The notes under the pieces were generated by a model. That model was given only the letters and a program-made list of their open reading frames with translations, made no database searches and was not told the origin of the DNA. A stretch of DNA of 63,767 bases from Oscillospiraceae bacterium (GTDB lineage Bacteria > Bacillota > Clostridia > Oscillospirales > Acutalibacteraceae), in NCBI GenBank assembly GCA_015066095.1, contig SVPC01000009.1, positions 1 to 63,767 of the forward strand, read 5' to 3'. Of this stretch, positions 27,486-35,484 are shown one piece after another (the stretch's first letter is position 1; each line of letters begins with the position of its first letter). The translations under genes and the position numbers were made by a program.

Positions 27486-28322
27486 TCAATATTTTTCCAA
27501 AAATGAATGTGTTTCTCCTGAATCGCTGTCACGCCAACCCGGAATTGTAGCAAGATTAACATTATGTAAACTGCGAAAAATGTTATCATCAGCCTCTTTA
27601 TTAAAGGTTTTAATGTATTTAATAAGCGCCTTAGTTTCCTTTCTTTTGGAAAGGTCTTCTTTTTCGGTGCTTTTTTCTGTAAATTTGCAAGCACACTGTA
27701 AAAAGCGCAAACCATTATAATTTGCCCAAGAAATAATATCATCTTCTTTGACTTTATAAAGCGGACGGATAAGTTCCATACCATTAAAATTTGTGCTATG
27801 AAGTTTTGGAAGCATTGTTTTAATTTCGGACGAGTAGCACATACTCATAAGTACTGTTTCTATAACATCGTCAAAATGGTGTCCTAATGCGATTTTATTA
27901 CAACCAAGTGACTGAGCCTTGCTGTACAAACAACCACGCCGCATACGAGCGCATAAATAACAAGGCGAACCCCCTGCCCTTGTGGTAACTTCGAAAATAT
28001 CACTTTCAAAAATCTCAACTGGTATATCCAAAAGTTTAGCATTTTGTTCTATTAGTGTACGGTTTTCTTTGTTGTAACCAGGGTCCATAACCAAAAACAC
28101 CAACTCAAAAGGGACTGCGCTATGTCTTTGCAATTGTTGCATACATTTAGCCATCAGCATAGAGTCCTTACCGCCCGATATACATACCGCAATTTTATCG
28201 TTCTCCTTAATTAGTTCATACTCTTGCACACTTGCAATAAAGTTACTCCAAATACTTTTACGGAACTTTTTTATAATACTGCGTTCTATTTCAATATGTT
28301 TTTCTAACTTTCTTTCTGCCAT
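27486..28322 (-). CDS. ttcA: TtcA/TilS-type tRNA thiolation enzyme
   Basis: This 278-residue PP-loop ATPase has SGGKDSM near residue 52 and the cysteine pair CYLC (about 125), with a further cysteine pair in QCACKF. Such proteins put sulphur on cytidine 32 of tRNA (TtcA) using an Fe-S cluster. It is shorter in the tail than E. coli TtcA, so another tRNA substrate is possible. The ATG at 28322 follows GAGGTG. It forms a single-gene unit between two terminators. Confidence 0.85.
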   Translation of the reverse strand: MAERKLEKHIEIERSIIKKFRKSIWSNFIASVQEYELIKENDKIAVCISGGKDSMLMAKCMQQLQRHSAVPFELVFLVMDPGYNKENRTLIEQNAKLLDIPVEIFESDIFEVTTRAGGSPCYLCARMRRGCLYSKAQSLGCNKIALGHHFDDVIETVLMSMCYSSEIKTMLPKLHSTNFNGMELIRPLYKVKEDDIISWANYNGLRFLQCACKFTEKSTEKEDLSKRKETKALIKYIKTFNKEADDNIFRSLHNVNLATIPGWRDSDSGETHSFLEKY

Positions 28323-28341
28323 TACACACCTCAAAAAATAA

Positions 28342-28372
28342 AGCCGTTACAGATATTATACCTGTAACGGCT
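28342..28372. terminator. Terminator after the NhaC-family gene
   Basis: AGCCGTTACAG and CTGTAACGGCT form an 11-base stem. The minus-strand flank is TTTATTTTTTG. Confidence 0.85.
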
Positions 28373-28389
28373 AAAAGTTTCAAGAAAAA

Positions 28390-29973
28390 TTATGCTTTAT
28401 TCTTGGTAATAGACTTGATGATAAACAAGGTGCCAATAACCAAACCTGCGGAAATTGCAAGAGAAATGTAAACATTCTGAACAAAAGCGGCTATTATGTA
28501 AGAAACAAACGAAACACCGGCAACTGTCAAAGCGTAGGGCAACTGTGTAGAAACGTGGTTGATATGGTCGCATTGTGCACCTGCTGATGACATAATAGTT
28601 GTATCAGAAATAGGTGAACAATGGTCACCGCAAACTGAACCTGCAAGGCAAGCCGACATACTCATAATACCGAGTGTGCTTTGAACATCGAAAATACTTG
28701 TTACAATCGGAATAAGTATACCGAATGTACCCCAAGAGGTGCCTGTTGCAAAAGAAATACCACAAGCAACTATGAAAATAATTGCAGGTAAGAAATTACT
28801 AAGACCACTTGCGTTTGCTAATGCTGTTTTTACAAATGTGTCAGACTCTAAAAGGCCTGTCATATTCTTAAGTGCAGTTGCCATTGTAAGGATAAGTATT
28901 GCGGGAACCATAGCGTTAAATCCTTTTGGGATACAAGCCATAGCATCTTTAAAGCTAACCAAACGACGGGCAATAAAGTATATAATCACAATAACAAGTG
29001 TTATTAAACCGCCCCATGGCAGACCTACTGTAGCATCGGTATTACCAAATGCTTCTGTGAAACTGCTCTTGCCGTCTTGACCGATATAATAAAGACCGTA
29101 AACACAAATTCCTATAAGAGCAATAATAGGAAGAACAAGGTCAATAACACGTGCTTTATTATTTGTTACAACCTCTTCTTCGTCGTTAGCATTACCACTA
29201 CCAGAAGTAAATAAATCGCCATTAGAAGCATTAAACTCGTGTAACTTCATAGGACCGTAGTCAAATTTCATTAAAGTAATTGCGATAATAAACACAAAAG
29301 TTAAAAGTGAATAGAAATTATAAGGAATTGCTTTAATAAACATATTAAGACCGCTAACACCTTCGGGTGCATATTCTGAAACTGCTGCCGCCCAAGATGA
29401 AATGGGTGCAATCATACAAATAGGTGCCGCGGTGGCATCAATTAAATATGCCAATTTTGAACGGGAAATCTTTGCTTTATCTGTTACCGGACGCATTACT
29501 GCTCCAACAGTCAAACAGTTAAAGTAGTCATCAATAAATATTAAAACACCAAAAGCAAAAGTGGCAAGAGATGCACCAATTTTACCTTTAACATGCTTTG
29601 CCGCCCAGTTGCCGAATGCCTGAGCGCCGCCTGCTTTGTTAATTAGAGCTACTATTACACCTAAAATAACCAAAAATACAAAGATACCAGCGGTATCAAC
29701 AACAGCAGATATCAAGCCTTCGTTGATTACTTTATCAACTGTGCCTATTGCTTTAAAGTTGGTTACAAGTAAACCGCCTGCTACGATACCAACGAACAAA
29801 GAAGAATATACTTCCTTTGTAATCAGCGCCAAACCGATAGCAATTACAGGCGGAAAAAGTGACCAAAGAGTGCCTACAGGGCTGTTAATATCACCCAAAA
29901 AAGCACAAAGAACACCAAAACCCACAACAAAAGCTACGATTAGCAATTTTGAAATAATTTGTTTTGCTTTCAT
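28390..29973 (-). CDS. lysW: NhaC-family transporter, probable lysine carrier
   Basis: This 527-residue polytopic protein has about 11-12 membrane segments and the NhaC/antiporter family pattern (FIDDYFNCLTVGAVM, then ACGISFATGTSWGTFG). It would be annotated as a Na+/H+ antiporter by homology alone. A lysine riboswitch with a terminator in its 5' leader points instead to a lysine-repressed lysine importer, as proposed for riboswitch-controlled NhaC members (LysW). The ribosome site is AGGAGA just upstream of the ATG. The symbol is an inference from this regulation. Confidence 0.85.
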   Translation of the reverse strand: MKAKQIISKLLIVAFVVGFGVLCAFLGDINSPVGTLWSLFPPVIAIGLALITKEVYSSLFVGIVAGGLLVTNFKAIGTVDKVINEGLISAVVDTAGIFVFLVILGVIVALINKAGGAQAFGNWAAKHVKGKIGASLATFAFGVLIFIDDYFNCLTVGAVMRPVTDKAKISRSKLAYLIDATAAPICMIAPISSWAAAVSEYAPEGVSGLNMFIKAIPYNFYSLLTFVFIIAITLMKFDYGPMKLHEFNASNGDLFTSGSGNANDEEEVVTNNKARVIDLVLPIIALIGICVYGLYYIGQDGKSSFTEAFGNTDATVGLPWGGLITLVIVIIYFIARRLVSFKDAMACIPKGFNAMVPAILILTMATALKNMTGLLESDTFVKTALANASGLSNFLPAIIFIVACGISFATGTSWGTFGILIPIVTSIFDVQSTLGIMSMSACLAGSVCGDHCSPISDTTIMSSAGAQCDHINHVSTQLPYALTVAGVSFVSYIIAAFVQNVYISLAISAGLVIGTLFIIKSITKNKA

Positions 29974-30001
29974 TTTATCTCTCCTAAAAGTTTTTTAAAA
30001 T

Positions 30002-30034
30002 AAAAAAACCGTAATTGGACAGAGCCAATTACGG
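30002..30034 (-). terminator. Riboswitch-controlled terminator
   Basis: CCGTAATTGG and CCAATTACGG form a 10-base stem followed on the minus strand by seven T. It lies between the lysine aptamer and the transporter start, so it should stop transcription when lysine is high. Confidence 0.9.
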
Positions 30035-30043
30035 AAATTTAAA

Positions 30044-30217
30044 AAATCACCGATAGCTCTCCACTTAAAAAAGTGACAGTCTACTACATATTTTGCAGTA
30101 AACCAACAAGAAACCTTTGACAGAAGAATTTCTCATTTCGGCGATTGCCCCTTTGGTATGCAAACCTGTCAGTTTGCAAAGCATACTACTTTTGGCGAAC
30201 CGCGCCTCTATCATTAT
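30044..30217 (-). promoter_or_regulatory. Lysine riboswitch (L box)
   Basis: The minus strand carries the conserved L-box blocks in order: GATAGAGGCGC, AGTAGTATG, GGGGCAATCGCCGAA, and near the 3' end GGAGAGCTATCGG. The first and last blocks pair as stem P1. The aptamer is followed by a terminator and then the NhaC-family gene. Confidence 0.93.
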
Positions 30218-30223
30218 GGAAGT

Positions 30224-30252
30224 ATGATAACATACAGAACAAAAAATGTCAA
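30224..30252 (-). promoter_or_regulatory. Promoter of the riboswitch-transporter unit
   Basis: TTGACA, 17 bases, then TATCAT on the minus strand, directly upstream of the aptamer. Confidence 0.8.
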
Positions 30253-30255
30253 TAA

Positions 30256-32070
30256 TTATTTTGAATTATGAAAAAAAGTGACAATATCCTGTGCATTTTG
30301 TGGTGAAATAGATTTAACTTTAATTAAATCTTCGATTGTTGCCGATTTAATCTTAGATATTGTTTTAAAATATTTAAGTAAAGAATCGGCTTTTTTCTTG
30401 CCGATACCGTTTATTTGTATCAGTTCACGGCTTAACAATTTTTTAGACTGCAATTTGTGTTGATAACTGATAGCAAAGCGGTGTACCTCGTCCTGAATTG
30501 CGGTGATAAATGAAAAGGTTTTTTGATTGGCTTTAATATCAATATCACCGCCAGTAGTGGCAATAGCGCGTGTGCGGTGTTTAGAGTCTTTTACCATACC
30601 AAATACAGGTATATTGATGTTATGCTTTTGTAAAACAGGCAATACAGCCGAAATTTGTCCTTTAGCACCGTCTAAAAGAATTAAGTCGGGCAAAGTGGAA
30701 AAGACGGTGTCCTCCCCTTTTTCGTACTCACAAAAACGTCTGTCTAAAACCTCTGCCATTGAACGGTAATCATCCTGACCTATAAATGACTTGATTTTAA
30801 AGCGTTTATACGCTTTTTTATAAGGCTTTGCATCTTTAAAAACTACCATACCTGCAACATTATTTTCACCTGCAGTATTTGATATATCATAGGCTTCAAT
30901 ATATCTTGGCGCAGTTGAAAGTCCCAAAATCTCTGCTAAATTATTAAGCACAGACATATCTTTAGTGTCGTGTTTAGTGCGTTCAGATAAATTTTGCGCC
31001 GAATTGCGAAGACACATATCTATTAACTTCTTACCGTCACCCTGTTTTGGGCATAACAAAGAAACTTTTTTGCCTGATTTTTGCGAAAGCCATTGTTCAG
31101 TAAGCAAAAAGTCATCGGGTATAACATCCAACAAAATTCTTTCGGGAATATCATCTTTATCGGCGTAATATCTTAATATAAATTCTTCATAAATTTCCTT
31201 TTTATCCGATACGTCACTAATAAAATAATGCTTTTTATCAACTAAACGGAAATTGCGGAAAATCAATACTTCGCTACACGCAATATCGCCGAAAACGGTT
31301 GTTGCAATAACATCTTGATTTTTATAACTGATTGACACAACTTTTTGTTTACTTGAAATCTTAGATATAGCATTTATGCGGTCGCGAAGTCTCGCCGCGC
31401 GTTCAAATTCTAAATTTTCGGCTGCTTCTTCCATTTTTTTAGTCAAAAGTTCAACCGAATTTTCGGTAACCTTGCCGTGTTTTATATATTCTTTTGCCGA
31501 ATTTATTGTGTCAAGATAATCTTCAATCGGAATTTGATTAACACAAGGTGCAAAACAAATGCCGATATGATAGTTAAGACAAGGTTTGCTCTTTTTATCG
31601 AAACTGCGTGAGCAATCGGGCAATTTAAAAATTTTGCGTACTTCATCAACAGTTTCCTTAACAATAAACCCTGAATTATATGGACCTAAATACTCACCGT
31701 CTTTATCGATTTGCTTACTGGTTTCAATTTTTTTCCACTTTTCATTAGTTATTTTAATATAAAAATAGCCTTTATCATCTTTAAGTAAAATATTATATTT
31801 TGGCTGATTTTGTTTAATTAGTGAGTTTTCAAGAATTAAAGCCTCAAACTCGCTATCACAAATTATATATTCAAAATCATCTACATTTTGTACCATTCTG
31901 CGCACCTTTTCGGTGTGTTGATTACCTAAACCAAAATACTGCGTAACACGATTTTTAAGCGCTTTTGCTTTGCCAATATAAATTATCTTACCGCTTTCAT
32001 CCTTCATTATATAAACACCTGGTTTTAGCGGTAGATTATTGGCTTTTTGCTTTAATTCGGTTAAATTCAC
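30256..32070 (-). CDS. uvrC: Excinuclease ABC subunit C
   Basis: This 604-residue nucleotide-excision repair endonuclease has an N-terminal GIY-YIG nuclease (GVYIMKDESGKIIYIGKAK) and a UVR motif (EEAAENLEFERAARLRD). A C-terminal RNase H-like nuclease (EAYDISNTAG, LILLDGAKGQ) and helix-hairpin-helix end the protein. It starts with GTG at 32070 after AGGCAGGTG. It stands alone, divergent from a lipoprotein gene. Confidence 0.97.
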   Translation of the reverse strand: MNLTELKQKANNLPLKPGVYIMKDESGKIIYIGKAKALKNRVTQYFGLGNQHTEKVRRMVQNVDDFEYIICDSEFEALILENSLIKQNQPKYNILLKDDKGYFYIKITNEKWKKIETSKQIDKDGEYLGPYNSGFIVKETVDEVRKIFKLPDCSRSFDKKSKPCLNYHIGICFAPCVNQIPIEDYLDTINSAKEYIKHGKVTENSVELLTKKMEEAAENLEFERAARLRDRINAISKISSKQKVVSISYKNQDVIATTVFGDIACSEVLIFRNFRLVDKKHYFISDVSDKKEIYEEFILRYYADKDDIPERILLDVIPDDFLLTEQWLSQKSGKKVSLLCPKQGDGKKLIDMCLRNSAQNLSERTKHDTKDMSVLNNLAEILGLSTAPRYIEAYDISNTAGENNVAGMVVFKDAKPYKKAYKRFKIKSFIGQDDYRSMAEVLDRRFCEYEKGEDTVFSTLPDLILLDGAKGQISAVLPVLQKHNINIPVFGMVKDSKHRTRAIATTGGDIDIKANQKTFSFITAIQDEVHRFAISYQHKLQSKKLLSRELIQINGIGKKKADSLLKYFKTISKIKSATIEDLIKVKSISPQNAQDIVTFFHNSK

Positions 32071-32094
32071 TCACTCTCACCTGCCTTTTTTATT

Positions 32095-32142
32095 ATTTTA
32101 TAATATTTTGCTATTTACTTCAACCATTATTTTTTGTATAAT
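32095..32142. promoter_or_regulatory. Overlapping divergent promoters: uvrC and lipoprotein gene
   Basis: The plus-strand promoter is TTTACT (32114), 17 bases, TATAAT (32137). The minus-strand promoter is TTGAAG (32118-32123), 17 bases, TAAAAT (32095-32100). The two -35 boxes overlap, so the promoters may compete. Confidence 0.55.
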
Positions 32143-32157
32143 AACTTTGGTGATTAT

Positions 32158-32520
32158 ATGAAGAAAATTTTTCCAATAATTTTAATTGTTTCAATAATAC
32201 TTTCGCTTGGCGGTTGTAACTGTGACACACAAAACCAAAATTCCGAAAAAACACCAGTTATAATAAATGTACCAAGCGACACAGAAACCATTGAAAATGA
32301 TACTGATAATAAAGCCGAAACACCGAGTATTACCACCCAACAATCGGTCACTGTTGATAATCAATCTATTTCATATTGCGGTAATAAAAACAGTAAAAAG
32401 TTTCACAAAAGCACTTGCGGCGCTTTAAAAACTACAAAAGATGAAAACAAGGTATACTTCAAAAACCGTAGCGACTACATAAACCAAGGTTTTGTTCCTT
32501 GTAAAAAATGCAACCCTTAA
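32158..32520 (+). CDS. Lipoprotein with Ada-type metal-binding C-terminal motif
   Basis: This 120-residue lipoprotein has a signal peptide and lipobox (LSLGGC, about residues 15-20), then a linker rich in T, D and N. The C-terminal domain is YCGNKNSKKFHKSTCGAL, later GFVPCKKCNP. This repeats the Ada metal-binding fold seen in bacterial surface and nuclease-like proteins. The ATG at 32158 has GGTGAT just upstream and lies only 15 bases after the -10 box. Function is unknown. Confidence 0.8.
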   Translation: MKKIFPIILIVSIILSLGGCNCDTQNQNSEKTPVIINVPSDTETIENDTDNKAETPSITTQQSVTVDNQSISYCGNKNSKKFHKSTCGALKTTKDENKVYFKNRSDYINQGFVPCKKCNP

Positions 32521-32541
32521 CTGATTCGGTTAAGGGTTTTA
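32512..32541 (+). terminator. Terminator of the lipoprotein gene
   Basis: AACCCTTAA and TTAAGGGTT pair, followed by TTTATT. The stem includes the stop codon. Confidence 0.75.
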
Positions 32542-32570
32542 TTATAAATATATAAAACATTACATATAAT
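32542..32570 (+). promoter_or_regulatory. Promoter of the 166-aa membrane protein gene
   Basis: TATAAT at 32565-32570 with a weak TTATAA 17 bases before. The ATG follows 16 bases after the -10 box. Confidence 0.45.
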
Positions 32571-32586
32571 AAATTTTGGTGATGTT

Positions 32587-33087
32587 ATGAAATTAAAGTT
32601 TTCGATTATCGCGTTTTTATTTATTGCAGCATTGGGTACTGTCGGTCACTTTTTATATGAATGGACAAATAACAATATAATAATGGGTTACTTTTTTCCT
32701 GTCAATGAAAGCACTTGGGAGCATTTAAAACTTTTATTTTTCCCTACCGCTTTATTTTCGGTTATAGAATATTATTTTGTAAAAAATGAAATAAAAAATT
32801 ATGCCGCCGCGGTTACACTTTCAAAAATAATAGGTATGTTATTTATAGTGACCGCTTTTTATACCTATAGCGGCATCTTAGGTTTTAATGTCGATTTTAT
32901 AAATATTGCTATTTATTATTTAGCAGTAATAGTTTCACTCTTAGTAAAAAATAAAGTAATAAGTAAAGAAAAATTTAGTGGCACAAATTGTTCGCTGATT
33001 TCGCTTATTATTTGTTTTGTAATCTCTTTACTATTTATATTGTTCACATACAACCCGCCGAAAATAGGGCTGTTTTCAGAACCATAA
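32587..33087 (+). CDS. DUF6512-like integral membrane protein
   Basis: This 166-residue protein has about five membrane segments and the conserved-looking patterns VGHFLYEWTNNN and FFPVNESTWEHLKLLFFP, typical of a small Clostridia membrane family (DUF6512). Function is unknown. It is a single-gene unit with a very short leader. Confidence 0.75.
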   Translation: MKLKFSIIAFLFIAALGTVGHFLYEWTNNNIIMGYFFPVNESTWEHLKLLFFPTALFSVIEYYFVKNEIKNYAAAVTLSKIIGMLFIVTAFYTYSGILGFNVDFINIAIYYLAVIVSLLVKNKVISKEKFSGTNCSLISLIICFVISLLFILFTYNPPKIGLFSEP

Positions 33088-33210
33088 ACAATACAAAAAT
33101 TGTTTTCTTTACGCGGCTCACCCTCTCAGAGTTCGAATCTTCTTTTTATTTAAAATAATAATACCCACACTAAAAAGTGTGGGTATTATTATTGGCGCGC
33201 TGAAGAAGAT
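33086..33210. repeat. 125-bp direct repeat, copy 1 (tRNA-Arg 3' end and terminator)
   Basis: This block is repeated at 33287-33411 with one mismatch, exactly 201 bases away. It holds the last 18 bases of the tRNA-Arg gene with CCA (minus strand, 33193-33210), the tRNA terminator hairpin, and 70 bases beyond. After 33210 the sequence leaves the tRNA. Confidence 0.9.
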
Positions 33211-33286
33211 GCACCCGCTTCGCGTTTGCCGTGCTCGTCGACCCAACGCTCCGCGTTCGGTACCCGACTTCACACTTCGCCGCTAA
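33211..33286. repeat. 76-bp GC-rich segment between the direct repeats
   Basis: This stretch is much more GC-rich than its surroundings and contains no plausible gene. It replaces the 5' part of the tRNA in copy 1. With its flanks it is bounded by AAGAAGAT and ATCTTCTT, like a small element with inverted ends. Confidence 0.6.
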
Positions 33287-33411
33287 AAACAATACGAAAA
33301 TTGTTTTCTTTACGCGGCTCACCCTCTCAGAGTTCGAATCTTCTTTTTATTTAAAATAATAATACCCACACTAAAAAGTGTGGGTATTATTATTGGCGCG
33401 CTGAAGAAGAT
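33287..33411. repeat. 125-bp direct repeat, copy 2
   Basis: This is the copy that continues into the intact tRNA-Arg. The GAGTTCGAATCTTCTT at 33330-33345 is a 16-base inverted copy of the tRNA T arm at 33402-33417. Confidence 0.9.
33355..33394 (-). terminator. tRNA-Arg terminator
   Basis: A perfect 17-base stem (ends AATAATAATACCC and GGGTATTATTATT) around 6 bases, immediately after the tRNA CCA. The same hairpin is in copy 1 at about 33154-33193. Confidence 0.8.
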
Positions 33412-33470
33412 TCGAACTCCCGACCTTCTGGTCCGTAGCCAGACGCTCTATCCAGCTGAGCTATCAGCGC
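33394..33470 (-). tRNA. tRNA-Arg (anticodon ACG)
   Basis: The minus strand folds as a cloverleaf of 77 bases including an encoded CCA. The acceptor stem is GCGCTGA/TCAGCGC, the D arm contains AGCTCAGCTGGATAGAGC, and the anticodon stem TCTGG/CCAGA encloses CTACGGA, giving ACG. The T arm is GGGAG, TTCGAAT, CTTCT with two G-U pairs. Confidence 0.95.
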
Positions 33471-33561
33471 AAATGCGGTTTTTTGACCGCCATAGTATAA
33501 TATCACATTGAATTTAAAAAATCAAGTGTTTTTTTAACTTTTTTTAAAAATCAATAAATCC

Positions 33562-34923
33562 TTATATTTTAAGAACTGAAACTGCGATATTAAAATAAAC
33601 AATAAGGGCAACCGCATCCACAATTGTGGTTATAAACGGACTTGCCATAACCGCAGGGTCAAGTTTACATTTCTTTGCTAACATAGGCAGTATAGCACCA
33701 ACAATTTTGGCAATAAAAACTGTAAAGAACAATGTCAGTGAAACTACAACGATTTCAGCCATATATTTACCTGCATCAAAGGTATTAAATATCATATGGT
33801 CCACCAAAATCATCTTTATGAAATTAACAACCGACAAAACAATACTGCACACAATCGCAACGCGTGTTTCTTTCCAAACCACGCGGAAAATATCACGCCA
33901 TTCAACGTCACCAAGCGACAATGCACGAATAACAGTAACCGATGACTGACTACCACCGTTACCCGCGGTGTTCATAAGCATTGGTATAAAGGTTATTAGC
34001 GCAGGTAAAACAGTAAGTTTTTCTTCAAATGATGTTATAATAGCGCCTGTAAATGTGGCCGATATCATCAAAAGTAATAGCCACGGGATGCGCGATTTAA
34101 ATGTTGTCCACACACTCGTCTTAAAATACGATTTATCACTTGGTAAAATAGCCGCCATTTTTTCAATATCTTCGGTAGCTTCTTCTTGCAAAACGTCAAT
34201 AGCATCGTCAACCGTTACAATACCAACCAAACGATTTTCGGTATCGACAACCGGTAAAGCCATAATATCATACTTATCAAAAAGATTTGCAACTTCTTCT
34301 TTGTCATCCAAAGTATTAGCCGAAATCACAGCTTCATCCATAATATCGGCAAGTATCGTATCCTTTTGATTTAAAAGCAAATCTTTAATTGTAACTACAC
34401 CTAAAAGTCTACGATGAGCACCAATAACATAACAGGTATCAATGGTTTCACTCTGTAAACCGATTTGACGGATACGGTCGATAGCATCATCAACCGTCAT
34501 GGTCTTTTTAAGGTCGATATACTCGGTAGTCATAATACTGCCGGCGCTGTCTTCTGGGTACGCCAATAAATGATTTATCATTTTTCGCTTTTCGGCAGTA
34601 GTTTGTTTTAAAATACGTTTTGTAACATTTGCTGGCATTTCTTCCAAAATATCAACCGTATCATCCATAAAAAGCTCGTCAAATACTTCTTTTAATTCAG
34701 TATCACTAAGTTTTTCAATAAGAAACTGTTGCATATCAGTTTCAAAATAACTAAAAACCTCTGCCGCTTGTTCTTTAGGTAAAATTCGAAAAACAACAGG
34801 TAAATCTTTTTCTTCTGCCTCTTCTAAAATAAGCGCAATATCGGTGGGGTTCATTTCAACGAGAAGTTGCTTTAATTTTTGAAACTTCCTATCAACAATT
34901 AGCGACAATATTTGTTCTTGCAT
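33562..34923 (-). CDS. mgtE: Magnesium transporter MgtE
   Basis: This 453-residue protein has an N-terminal MgtE_N superhelix (about 1-130), two CBS domains (about 135-255) that sense cytosolic Mg2+, and five C-terminal membrane segments containing the pore motif (NTAGNGGSQS). It has no M-box-like leader here; the 5' leader is short. A GGAGGAG ribosome site precedes the start. Confidence 0.96.
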   Translation of the reverse strand: MQEQILSLIVDRKFQKLKQLLVEMNPTDIALILEEAEEKDLPVVFRILPKEQAAEVFSYFETDMQQFLIEKLSDTELKEVFDELFMDDTVDILEEMPANVTKRILKQTTAEKRKMINHLLAYPEDSAGSIMTTEYIDLKKTMTVDDAIDRIRQIGLQSETIDTCYVIGAHRRLLGVVTIKDLLLNQKDTILADIMDEAVISANTLDDKEEVANLFDKYDIMALPVVDTENRLVGIVTVDDAIDVLQEEATEDIEKMAAILPSDKSYFKTSVWTTFKSRIPWLLLLMISATFTGAIITSFEEKLTVLPALITFIPMLMNTAGNGGSQSSVTVIRALSLGDVEWRDIFRVVWKETRVAIVCSIVLSVVNFIKMILVDHMIFNTFDAGKYMAEIVVVSLTLFFTVFIAKIVGAILPMLAKKCKLDPAVMASPFITTIVDAVALIVYFNIAVSVLKI

Positions 34924-34981
34924 TGCAACTCCTCCTTAAAATAAAAAAATTATCCTTGTGCCACAAAGATATTACAAAATT

Positions 34982-35010
34982 ATTATACCAAAAATATATT
35001 AGATTGTCAA
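34982..35010 (-). promoter_or_regulatory. Promoter of mgtE
   Basis: TTGACA, 17 bases, then TATAAT on the minus strand: a perfect sigma-A promoter about 60 bases before the start. Confidence 0.85.
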
Positions 35011-35021
35011 AATAAAATTAA

Positions 35022-35047
35022 AACACCTCAATTGAGGTGTTTTTTTG
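35022..35047. terminator. Terminator of the 103-aa gene (bidirectional)
   Basis: AACACCTCA and TGAGGTGTT pair; T runs on both strands. The stem includes the stop codon of the 103-aa gene. Confidence 0.75.
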
Positions 35048-35339
35048 TTTTATACCATTTTATTATTTTTGGTCCGTATGCTAAGGAAACATAACAAACC
35101 GCAAAAAATATTGCTAAATAAATAAAATTATTCATATCTCGCATAGCATACCAAAAGTGGCGTTTTTCTAATGCAATTTCGCCTTCAATACCGAAATTTC
35201 CAGTAACATATTTATCGTATGTAGAGTGTATATAGTCAGCAAACAAAGGCCAAGCAACCGCTAAAATCGCAGACAACAATGTCAAAACTGCCAAAACCTT
35301 ACGCAAAAGAGAAATTGTAAAATATTTTAAAAATTTCAT
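35028..35339 (-). CDS. Small membrane protein, unknown function
   Basis: This 103-residue protein has two membrane segments (about 10-35 and 70-93) and a basic C-terminus (KIIKWYKTKKHLN). The ATG at 35339 follows GGGTG; three more codons are open upstream. I do not recognise a family. It stands alone between mgtE and spoVAD. Confidence 0.65.
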   Translation of the reverse strand: MKFLKYFTISLLRKVLAVLTLLSAILAVAWPLFADYIHSTYDKYVTGNFGIEGEIALEKRHFWYAMRDMNNFIYLAIFFAVCYVSLAYGPKIIKWYKTKKHLN

Positions 35340-35460
35340 AATTAGCACCCATTAAAATTATTACTGAAATTATACAACATAACTGACTCTTTGTCAAATG
35401 AAGATTTAAAAAGAGCAAAAATTCTATAAAACAATTTCAGAAAAATCTCATTATAAAACA

Positions 35461-35480
35461 ATCCCCGTTTACACGGGGAT
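35461..35480 (-). terminator. Terminator after spoVAD
   Basis: ATCCCCGT and ACGGGGAT pair, then TTGTTTTAT on the minus strand, 5 bases beyond the stop. Confidence 0.7.
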
Positions 35481-35484
35481 TTAA

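Noticed and set aside
33127-33146. A second tRNA from the T-arm-like GAGTTCGAATCTTCTT
   Set aside because: Only the T arm matches and it is inverted; no cloverleaf can be built, so it is a repeat fragment.
34924-34981. M-box riboswitch for mgtE
   Set aside because: The leader is only about 50 bases and lacks the aptamer blocks.
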